Translations under genes and position numbers: made by a program | The notes under the pieces: model-generated | The model's database searches: none | Told to the model about the DNA's origin: nothing | Seen by the model: the letters and a program-made list of their open reading frames with translations, nothing else | Shown here: positions 5,837 to 10,989 of the stretch, one piece after another | Layout: each line of letters begins with the position of its first letter | Position numbering within the stretch: position 1 is the first letter of the stretch | Assembly: GCA_020059985.1 (NCBI GenBank) | Contig: JAGVCI010000088.1 | Coordinates: 1-10,989 of the forward strand | Reading direction: 5' to 3' | Source: Candidatus Peribacterales bacterium | GTDB lineage: Bacteria; Patescibacteriota; Gracilibacteria; Peribacterales; Peribacteraceae | DNA: 10,989 nucleotides

Positions 5837-5893
5837 AATACCAAAAACCGACGACGAGGTAATACAAGATACCGAGTGCCTCGCGCATGACAC
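5372..5893 (-). CDS. Doubtful hypothetical ORF (up to 173 residues)
   Basis: The frame stays open for 173 codons to TGA at 5372-5374, which is long for A+T-balanced noncoding DNA. As read from 5893 it overlaps the 3' end of the YdcF-like gene by 59 bases; a TTG codon further in, at about 5806, gives a shorter and more plausible version starting L-K-V-S-D. The translation has one hydrophobic stretch (L-L-L-S-V-F-Q-F-L-S-S-F-A-I-F-F) and a weakly hydrophobic tail but no motif I know. Codons AGA, AGG, CTA and ATA are commoner here than in neighbours. Against it: the region is packed with hairpins and ends in a terminator pointing the other way, and no start has a Shine-Dalgarno. It could be a foreign membrane protein, a decayed gene, or the shadow of an RNA. 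Confidence 0.25.
   Translation of the reverse strand: MSCARHSVSCITSSSVFGIKKGPRHKDEHPLKVSDQVAGRLANLLLSVFQFLSSFAIFFLDLQNRLRAQKSSCLFLGERPESYSKQLANANWLLRSWSADLMKSTQMNRIGFLASGLAGEGLADFQVFINVGVPNVIRYPIVAAPLVLIEISYLPINLGECVRRPLHPILNAY
5788..5836 (+). terminator. Strong rho-independent terminator
   Basis: GGTCCGAGAC (5788-5797) pairs perfectly with GTCTCGGACC (5821-5830). Inside, AAGGAT and ATCCTT form a second stem around GCTC, so nearly the whole 43 bases fold as one hairpin. TTTTTT follows at 5831-5836. On the minus strand no T-run follows the hairpin, so it acts on rightward transcripts. The T-run overlaps the stop codon of the convergent YdcF-like gene. Confidence 0.85.
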
Positions 5894-6443
5894 TCCGGAC
5901 TTCGAAGTGCCAGCCGGCAGACCGCTCCGCTGGGTACGTGTGGAACTCCGTCCACCCCTGGAGAAGTGCGATGAGTTCGATGCGTGCGAGGTGATACCGA
6001 TCGCTCACGAGGGCGACAGATTCACAGTGTTCGTCAACCAGTGGACGTGTGAGCAAAATGTTTTCCCAGGTCGAGCTGGCCTCACCCTCTGTAATAATAT
6101 CTTCCGGATCCACACCGTCGCGCATCGCGACTCCCCTCATCACGTCCGCTTCACTTTCCTGCGTCGCACTCCCCTTTCCACCAGTGAGAATAAGCGTCTC
6201 TGTACTCCCCTGCCGGTACAGCTCGACGGCGGTCTCGGTCCTGCGGATGATCCCGGGCCCTGGGTCGCCTGCCCTGTGGACCGCTGCACCGAAGACGACC
6301 ACGCAATCCACGGGGAACACGGCATCGCCTTCAAACCGACTGAAAACGTAGATGACCGAAGTCACGAGAACGGCGCCTATGAGAAAGACCACAGCGAATG
6401 CAATTCTGATTACTAGCCGCAGGGGGCGAAGGAGTTTCTTCAT
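5835..6443 (-). CDS. YdcF/SanA-type DUF218 membrane-anchored protein
   Basis: The 202-residue product has an N-terminal membrane anchor (about 11-33) after a basic K-K-L-L-R-P-L-R start, then the DUF218 alpha/beta domain. Family motifs are V-V-V-F-G-A-A (48-54), P-G-P-G-I-I-R-R-T (61-69), L-I-L-T-G-G-K-G (84-91), E98, A-S-S-T-W-E-N (122-128) and V-S-D-R-Y-H-L-A-R (146-154). Members include SanA, linked to envelope barrier function, and YdcF; the catalytic role is not established. The domain would face the outside of the membrane. Its ATG overlaps the TGA of the upstream gene (ATGA at 6443-6440), so the two are translationally coupled and likely work together in the cell envelope. Length is normal for the family. 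Confidence 0.9.
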   Translation of the reverse strand: MKKLLRPLRLVIRIAFAVVFLIGAVLVTSVIYVFSRFEGDAVFPVDCVVVFGAAVHRAGDPGPGIIRRTETAVELYRQGSTETLILTGGKGSATQESEADVMRGVAMRDGVDPEDIITEGEASSTWENILLTRPLVDEHCESVALVSDRYHLARIELIALLQGWTEFHTYPAERSAGWHFEVRSVMREALGILYYLVVGFWY

Positions 6444-8041
6444 TTGTTATCCGTAACTGGGACGATGGAAACGTGCGACGGAATCGTGGGGATCGTGTTA
6501 TTCCAAGGCGGCCAGAACGAGATTTCGACGTTCTCCACTTCCGGGAGATTTTTGAGGATACGAATCGCTTCTTCTCTCGTCGCTCCCAGCACGCGCTCGC
6601 GCACCGTACGGGCGAACCGCGAGCCAATCGGCGTCAACGGATCCAGGACGTAGATTTCCTTCCCGGTGAGGTCTGCGGTGAGCTTAATCCAACGCAAGTC
6701 GTCGTCGTAACTGATGACGTGATGTACCAACTGATCGAGATTCACCGAGCCCTCAACCATCACTTTTCCTTCGCCCACGTGATCGCGTAGCTCTGCCTCG
6801 AGCATCTCGAGTGCCCTCTGTTTGTCGTAGGCAAAGGTCGTATAGGTAATGATCCCCTCCACCGGAACAGACGCGACCTCTTCGCCTAAAAATTCCATCG
6901 GAAGCACGAATCCCGAGAACGTACGGATAGTGAATTCTTCGTAGTACAGACGATCGAGGAAGCTATCCTTGCTCTGAGCGTTATGCAGCGTTCGCTGCTC
7001 ATCGACGAGTTGGCTCGCCATGGCTTCCAGCTCTTGTTCCAGCTGCTTCTGTGCGACGACGAGATCTTCTTCTTTCAGAACATCGCGATACACGGATGTT
7101 CCACCTTTTCCCTCCTCGCGGTTTTCTCCATAGATGAGAATGCGCTCCTCAGGCGCCAGACCCGGGAACTCCCACTTCAGATTGGCTGGGACATTCCCAC
7201 GTTCTCCGATGATTTCGCCGTAGAGATCGAGATCGTCCGCGAGTGCTTTTATCGTCACCTCTTCATTTGGCGCCAGGTTGATTGGCTCCTGGGTGCGGAA
7301 GATCATGCCCGCTTGATTCATAAGTCGCGTGCCCGCGCGCAGCGAGTAGAGCTCCGCGGATTTATTGATGATCGTCATCGGCAGAGATGCATTCGTTCCC
7401 ATAAATTCTTTGCCTACTTGATCGAACGTGATCGATCGTTTCACGGTCACGACCATCGGAATCAAAGGAAGAGTACGTACGCGATCAGGCACGTCATCGA
7501 GGACGGCACCGGATTGGACCAGGAAGATGTTCGCCGTCTGGACGATGGTATCCGCACGAGGCGATACGCGGATCTCCGCGGAGGGAAGCAAACGAAAGAG
7601 CACGAAGAGAAGCAAGATGGCGCTCACCCCGATGAGAACCCACACGCGGAGACGTGGGAGGCTCAGCAGTCCCATCGACTGCAGACGAGAGCGTAGTTGT
7701 TGCTGCCAGAGGTGCGGCGAGAGGGTGCGAAGTGCTTCGTCCTGGAGAGCGTTCCCTTCCAGGAATTCCTTAATCTCGCGTACACGGTCAATGACACGCA
7801 GTCCTTGTTTGCGTGCGGCTGCCGCAAACGGACGCTTCGTCGTCGCGATCATCAGTCGACCACTGTGCTTCTTGCAGACATTCAGAAATGCCTGGAACGC
7901 CGAATCATCTGCGAAACCCGGGGCATACCAACCGCTGGGCAGAACCACGAGAAGCTCGCCGGGCGTCGCTTCAACGCTGCGCGCAAACGATTCCCACGAC
8001 CCTCCTTCCTCCGGAATGATGACAGTAAAGTCCTTCGGCAT
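6440..8041 (-). CDS. Baseplate J/gp47-like membrane protein of CPR type
   Basis: The 533-residue protein has a cytosolic N-terminal domain (1-125) with an alternating beta/alpha pattern (L-V-V-L-P-S-G-W-Y, R-L-M-I-A-T-T-K-R), one membrane helix (about 132-152), and a large external part. The external part carries the pattern seen in proteins annotated as baseplate J/gp47 family in CPR genomes: V-S-P-R-A-D-T-I-V, G-T-N-A-S-L-P-M-T-I-I-N-K-S, L-R-A-G-T-R-L, G-M-I-F-R-T, and a G-N-V-P-A-N-L-K-W-E-F-P-G turn. Residues 320-365 may form a coiled coil. The C-terminus ends in small beta/alpha repeats with L-P-E-V-E-N-V-E-I-S-F-W-P-P-W. The family name rests on distant phage-baseplate similarity; the role in CPR cells is unknown. 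The ATG at 8041 has no Shine-Dalgarno but TATCAT 8 bases upstream. Confidence 0.72.
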   Translation of the reverse strand: MPKDFTVIIPEEGGSWESFARSVEATPGELLVVLPSGWYAPGFADDSAFQAFLNVCKKHSGRLMIATTKRPFAAAARKQGLRVIDRVREIKEFLEGNALQDEALRTLSPHLWQQQLRSRLQSMGLLSLPRLRVWVLIGVSAILLLFVLFRLLPSAEIRVSPRADTIVQTANIFLVQSGAVLDDVPDRVRTLPLIPMVVTVKRSITFDQVGKEFMGTNASLPMTIINKSAELYSLRAGTRLMNQAGMIFRTQEPINLAPNEEVTIKALADDLDLYGEIIGERGNVPANLKWEFPGLAPEERILIYGENREEGKGGTSVYRDVLKEEDLVVAQKQLEQELEAMASQLVDEQRTLHNAQSKDSFLDRLYYEEFTIRTFSGFVLPMEFLGEEVASVPVEGIITYTTFAYDKQRALEMLEAELRDHVGEGKVMVEGSVNLDQLVHHVISYDDDLRWIKLTADLTGKEIYVLDPLTPIGSRFARTVRERVLGATREEAIRILKNLPEVENVEISFWPPWNNTIPTIPSHVSIVPVTDNK

Positions 8042-8049
8042 GTTCGTGC

Positions 8050-8055
8050 ATGATA
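8050..8055 (-). promoter_or_regulatory. -10-like hexamer TATCAT before the baseplate-J-like gene
   Basis: On the minus strand TATCAT lies 8 bases upstream of the ATG at 8041, in the 52-base gap after the kinase gene. No Shine-Dalgarno is present. It would give a leaderless or near-leaderless mRNA and separate the two-gene envelope unit from the kinase gene. Confidence 0.4.
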
Positions 8056-8093
8056 CAGAGAAGCGACCCGCGCTTCACCCGTCTTCGCGAAAA

Positions 8094-9293
8094 CTATTTC
8101 CGCAGAGCCTGAAGTGCTGGGAGCTCTTTGCCTGAGATAAACTCGAGCATCGCACCTCCTCCTGTGCTCACGAATGTGTACACATCCATCGGATAACTGT
8201 AACGAACGTGGAAATCGATGGTATCGCCGCCTCCGATGAAGGTCTTGGCACCACGCTTCGTCGCCGCACTCACCGCCTCTGCGATGCGCTTCGTCCCATG
8301 CGAGAACCGGTTCAACTCGTAGAGACCAAGCGGACCATTCCAAATGATGATATCGGCTGTCTCGAGGAGCTCGGTGTATCGCTTGATCGTCACTTTGCCG
8401 ATATCGAATATCGCCATATCTCCCGCGATATCTTCCACCGGAATGTCAATTTTCTCCGCTTGTTCGCTCGGCTCCGTCGCGACAACCACATCTCGTGGAA
8501 TATGAACGACCGCTCTCCCTTCCTGCTGACTTTCCAACATGATCTTCTGCGCCTCATCGATCATCTCGGATTCGTATTTTGATTTCGCGACATCGAATCC
8601 CCTAGCCGCTACAAATGTATTGGCTATACCGCCTCCAAGAAGGATATCTTTTCCGATCGTAAGGAAGTGTTCGATCACGGGGACCTTCGTCTCCATCTTC
8701 ACTCCGCTGATAATGAGCACGATCTTCTTTCCCTTCTGATCAAAAATCTGCGAGAGATGATCTACCTCTTCGGAGAGCTGCAGTCCCATGTACGACGGCA
8801 AGTGACGCGGGACCTGCACCATGCTCGCATGTGCGCGGTGACAGTTCGTGAAGGCGTCGTTCACGTACACATCCGCGAGCGCCGCAAGCTCTTCCCCAAA
8901 GCCCTCATCATTTTTTTCCTCACGCCTGTCGTAGCGCAAATTTTCGAGGAGGAGCACTTCTCCTTTCTTGAGCGCTTTCGCCATCTTCATCGTGTCGTCT
9001 CCCGTACAGTTCTCCGCAAACTGCACCTTTGTCCCGAGAAGTTTTTCGATCACCGGCACGAGTGGCTTCTGACTCATGTCGGGCACGCGCTCACCTTTCG
9101 GTCTCCCCTGGTGCGCCATGATGACGAGCGACGCATTTTGCAGAATATATTTCATCGTCGGCACGAGCGCCTCGATACGAGTCGCGTCGGTGATCTTTCC
9201 ATTCTCGATCTCCACGTCGAACCCGGCACGCAGCAGCACGCGCTTTCCCTGGATATCGGCGTCGGCGAGCTTTGGATACATCGCGCACATCAT
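8094..9293 (-). CDS. pgk: Phosphoglycerate kinase
   Basis: The enzyme moves phosphate between 1,3-bisphosphoglycerate and ATP in lower glycolysis, in the cytosol. The 399-residue length is normal. Visible motifs: G-K-R-V-L-L-R22, H61-Q-G-R64-P-K-G, L-L-E-N-L-R120, N-D-A-F-T-N-C-H152-R-A-H-A-S, G-V-K199, G-G-G-I-A-N-T-F, W-N-G-P-L-G-L-Y-E, G-G-G-D-T and S-T-G-G-G-A-M-L-E-F near the end. The substrate loop is unusual: the common R-V-D-F-N-V-P is R-A-G-F-D-V-E, so the aspartate is Gly24 and the asparagine is Asp26; G-T-A-H-R-A-H is T-N-C-H-R-A-H. I chose the ATG at 9293 because GGAAA lies 7 bases upstream; TTG at 9314 (with CATACT 8 bases before it) and ATG at 9281 are alternatives. It follows the small upstream gene on the same strand. 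Confidence 0.95.
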   Translation of the reverse strand: MMCAMYPKLADADIQGKRVLLRAGFDVEIENGKITDATRIEALVPTMKYILQNASLVIMAHQGRPKGERVPDMSQKPLVPVIEKLLGTKVQFAENCTGDDTMKMAKALKKGEVLLLENLRYDRREEKNDEGFGEELAALADVYVNDAFTNCHRAHASMVQVPRHLPSYMGLQLSEEVDHLSQIFDQKGKKIVLIISGVKMETKVPVIEHFLTIGKDILLGGGIANTFVAARGFDVAKSKYESEMIDEAQKIMLESQQEGRAVVHIPRDVVVATEPSEQAEKIDIPVEDIAGDMAIFDIGKVTIKRYTELLETADIIIWNGPLGLYELNRFSHGTKRIAEAVSAATKRGAKTFIGGGDTIDFHVRYSYPMDVYTFVSTGGGAMLEFISGKELPALQALRK

Positions 9294-9336
9294 AGGGGAA
9301 TTTCCGGGCGTCAAGCGAGTCGAGTATGGTTGACGT

Positions 9337-9714
9337 TTAGGAGATCACCGCGAGAACGTGCTCGGGATCAAAAAAATCTGACACAAAAAATCCCTGGAGC
9401 ACGCCTCCCCTATTTCGTAGGACATTCACCCTCCCCTCCCCTTTCTTTTCTACGGAGGAATCGAGAGAATCTAAATGTGACTTTATGGCTTCCTGAAGCG
9501 AAAATCCTACAATATATGCTCGCCGATCAAAGTGAAACATCTCGCTCAAACGCTCCGGAAGCTCACTTTCCTTCGTGGGATACTTATCCATGAACGCATC
9601 CATCCCCTTCTCTACGAAGTACGCATTCCACCGCTTCAGAATTCTTGAGGCATCGGGCTCTGACCCCAGCAGTCCGTAGATCTCCCGGTCCGGTGCTGTG
9701 CGGGGCTTCGTCAT
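9337..9714 (-). CDS. Stand-alone shikimate dehydrogenase N-domain-like protein
   Basis: The 125-residue sequence follows the substrate-binding domain of shikimate dehydrogenase (AroE) from end to end: I-Y-G-L-L-G (12-17), S23, W-N-A-Y-F-x-x-x-G-M-D-A (29-40), L-P-E-R-L, I-V-G-F-S-L-Q-E-A (68-76), L-D-S-L-D (81-85), G-R-V-N (94-97), G-x-L-Q-G-F and D113. The catalytic lysine of the H-K-E-A motif is Gln74, and the histidine is Leu. The NAD(P)-binding half is absent: the frame ends soon after the domain boundary and the kinase gene follows. So it is unlikely to be an active dehydrogenase; it may bind a ligand or serve as a structural domain. The homology is my reading by eye and could be wrong. 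The ATG has TATGAT 6 bases upstream and diverges from the transferase gene. Confidence 0.5.
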   Translation of the reverse strand: MTKPRTAPDREIYGLLGSEPDASRILKRWNAYFVEKGMDAFMDKYPTKESELPERLSEMFHFDRRAYIVGFSLQEAIKSHLDSLDSSVEKKGEGRVNVLRNRGGVLQGFFVSDFFDPEHVLAVIS

Positions 9715-9719
9715 AGTCG

Positions 9720-9726
9720 TATCATA
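9720..9726. promoter_or_regulatory. Overlapping divergent -10 elements TATCATA / TATGATA
   Basis: TATCAT (9720-9725) lies 6 bases before the GTG at 9732 on the plus strand. TATGAT (9726-9721 on the minus strand) lies 6 bases before the ATG at 9714. The two share five bases, so RNA polymerase could serve only one direction at a time. Neither gene has a Shine-Dalgarno, which fits leaderless transcripts in both directions. No clear -35 boxes are seen. Confidence 0.5.
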
Positions 9727-9731
9727 CGCTC

Positions 9732-10787
9732 GTGGACTCTTCGCTCCTCATCATCATTCCGGTTTCTGCAGTCATAGTGACGCTGCTCTCCTATGCGATC
9801 GCTCAAAGAATGTTTCCGTTGCTCGGACTCCTCGACTTTCCTGAGCGCTACGGCCTCTCCCGCCCGCGCCTCCCCTACCCGACCGGGATCATCGCGGTCC
9901 TTGTCTTCCTCATCATGTTCCTCTTCCTCGATGGCTCGCTCCAAGCGACGGGCGTCGCGGTCGCGGTGTGCATCCTCGCGGTGTATTCCTTCATCGATGA
10001 TCGCACTCCCCTGCCATCGTGGATGCGACTGACCGTCCAAGTCTTGATCGCGATCCTCATTTTCGCGACGGGTTCGCGTATTTACACACTGACGAATCCT
10101 CTCGATCAGATCCCGGGCTTCCCTGCGCTTATCAAGCTCGACACGTTCGATATCCAGACGATTGGCTTTGGCCCACTCCCCTTCTGGAGCGGCGTCTTCA
10201 CGGTCCTCTGGCTTGGACTCACGATGAATGCACTCAACTGGTTTGATGGAATCCCCGGACAAGTAAGTGCACTCTCCTTCATCGCGTTCCTCACGATCGG
10301 TTTTCTCTCGGTGAGCGATCGGGTGAATCAGCCAGAGCTTGCCCTGATTGCCTTCACTCTTGCGGGCATCGCACTCGGCGGTTTGTTCTTTGATTTTCCG
10401 CCCGCACGCGTGCTCATGGGCGATACGGGAGCGATGTTCTTCGGACTGATGCTCGGAGTCCTCACGATCTATGCCGGAGGAAAAGTCGCGACGGCGTTCC
10501 TCGTCCTCGGTGTGCCGCTCATCGATAGTGCCATCGTGATTTTTCGGAGAATCGCGAGTGGAAAATCACCGATGAAAGGAAGTCACACAGGCGAGCACTT
10601 GCACCATCGGCTTCTCGCAAAAGGCTGGAACCCGCGGCAGATCATCGGTCTCACAGCTCTCCTCGGGACATTCTTCGGGGTCACCGCGCTCTTCTTAGAT
10701 ACAATCGGAAAGTTTATTGCGGGGCTTGCGCTTCTTGCGGTAATGATCGGACTGAGTCTCTACTCTTCGCCCAGCACTAAATCCTAA
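9732..10787 (+). CDS. WecA/TagO-family polyprenyl-phosphate sugar-1-phosphate transferase
   Basis: This 351-residue, about 10-helix membrane protein belongs to the PNPT family, which moves a sugar-1-phosphate (usually GlcNAc-1-P from UDP-GlcNAc) to undecaprenyl phosphate and so primes cell-surface glycan assembly. Motifs: S-F-I-D89-D90, N166-A-L-N-W-F-D172-G-I-P-G, L-M-G-D231-T-G-A-M-F-F-G, and the substrate loop S-H-T-G-E-H-L-H-H-R-L-L-A-K-G (284-298), which has the WecA-type H-x-H-H rather than the MraY pattern. The usual D-G-x-D-G is D-G-I-P-G, so the second aspartate is missing. The start is GTG at 9732; an in-frame stop lies 18 bases upstream and no other start fits the first helix. It diverges from the shikimate dehydrogenase-like gene. 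Donor sugar cannot be told from sequence. Confidence 0.88.
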   Translation: MDSSLLIIIPVSAVIVTLLSYAIAQRMFPLLGLLDFPERYGLSRPRLPYPTGIIAVLVFLIMFLFLDGSLQATGVAVAVCILAVYSFIDDRTPLPSWMRLTVQVLIAILIFATGSRIYTLTNPLDQIPGFPALIKLDTFDIQTIGFGPLPFWSGVFTVLWLGLTMNALNWFDGIPGQVSALSFIAFLTIGFLSVSDRVNQPELALIAFTLAGIALGGLFFDFPPARVLMGDTGAMFFGLMLGVLTIYAGGKVATAFLVLGVPLIDSAIVIFRRIASGKSPMKGSHTGEHLHHRLLAKGWNPRQIIGLTALLGTFFGVTALFLDTIGKFIAGLALLAVMIGLSLYSSPSTKS

Positions 10788-10808
10788 ACAACCCGTGTAA
10801 GATTTATA

Positions 10809-10831
10809 AAGTGTAGAGCTTTGATTTTTTT
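10809..10831 (+). terminator. Weak possible terminator after the transferase gene
   Basis: AAAG and CTTT form a short stem around a 7-base loop, followed by GA and a run of seven T. The stem is weak, but it lies 20 bases after the stop in a convergent gap. Confidence 0.3.
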
Positions 10832-10833
10832 AA

Positions 10834-10989
10834 TTATTCCTCGCGCACGATCGGCTGACTCAAGCTCTGGTACGGAAACGCCTGGATCACAATCGTCTTT
10901 CCGCGGAGCGGGATCATAGTGACTTCGACCTCACCGTTCACGAACTCAGTGACTTTCACAGTTTCCGGACGGAACTGGGCGGCGCCGTA
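10834..10989 (-). CDS. 3' end of an unidentified protein (partial at right edge)
   Basis: The minus strand is open from the right edge to TAA at 10834-10836, giving 51 residues ending L-S-Q-P-I-V-R-E-E. The fragment is beta-rich in appearance (V-K-V-T-E-F-V-N-G-E-V-E-V-T-M-I-P, K-T-I-V-I-Q-A-F) and its codon use matches the neighbours. It is too short to assign. It converges on the transferase gene, with about 46 bases between the stops. Confidence 0.6.
   Translation of the reverse strand, partial: YGAAQFRPETVKVTEFVNGEVEVTMIPLRGKTIVIQAFPYQSLSQPIVREE

Noticed and set aside
6983..8135. Two plus-strand ORFs of about 235 codons
   Set aside because: Both lie antisense to the baseplate-J-like gene, which has a membrane helix and family pattern; their translations are low-complexity Arg/Asp/His-rich.
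8667..9593. 308-codon plus-strand ORF
   Set aside because: It is antisense to the well-supported phosphoglycerate kinase and the small upstream gene; its translation is rich in His and Arg, as expected from reversed codons of a G+C-rich gene.
9711..10262. 183-codon minus-strand ORF
   Set aside because: Antisense to the transferase gene, with an extreme Arg/Glu/Asp composition that mirrors hydrophobic codons on the other strand.

Overview
The window looks like part of the compact chromosome of a Candidate Phyla Radiation (Patescibacteria) bacterium, probably of the Peregrinibacteria/Peribacteria type. This is inferred from a CPR-style 'baseplate J/gp47-like' membrane protein next to a YdcF/SanA-type protein, a phosphoglycerate kinase with altered substrate-loop residues, convergent genes that share stop-codon bases, and very short intergenic gaps. 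No rRNA, tRNA, CRISPR array or insertion sequence was seen. The neighbours are moderately G+C-rich, with one obvious A+T-rich exception.

Left part (1-2186): the 3' end of an unidentified gene; a pterin-4a-carbinolamine dehydratase whose stop overlaps, tail to tail, that of a secreted cysteine-rich protein with three C-x(n)-C-D-x-x-C-x-x-P-D-P-D-C repeats; then two small minus-strand ORFs. Next (2187-3590) is a 467-residue unknown protein, probably exported.

Middle (3591-5836), the most unusual part: an A+T-rich gene for a two-helix membrane protein with a coiled coil, which looks acquired, runs head-on into a XerC/D-type tyrosine recombinase with only two bases between them. Directly upstream of the recombinase is a 28-bp dif-like site (11+6+11, near-perfect dyad), nested in a wider palindrome and followed by a consensus DnaA box. 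Beyond it lie about 500 bp with no confident gene, dense in hairpins (one a perfect 12-bp stem), ending in a strong rho-independent terminator that points rightward. This may be an undescribed structured RNA; a 173-codon minus-strand ORF is a competing explanation.

Right part (5835-9714): a minus-strand run of four genes: a stand-alone shikimate-dehydrogenase-N-domain-like protein, phosphoglycerate kinase, the baseplate-J-like envelope protein, and the YdcF-like protein joined to it by an ATGA overlap. Diverging from this run is a WecA/TagO-family polyprenyl-phosphate sugar-phosphate transferase (9732-10787). The two divergent genes start 17 bp apart and appear to share a palindromic -10 element exactly 6 bp from each start codon. 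The right edge holds the 3' end of another minus-strand gene.

A theme across the window is start codons with no Shine-Dalgarno sequence but a -10-like hexamer 6-8 bp upstream, as expected for leaderless mRNAs. Function is clear for carbon metabolism (PGK), envelope glycan lipid priming (WecA-like) and site-specific recombination (Xer/dif); several exported proteins remain unknown.
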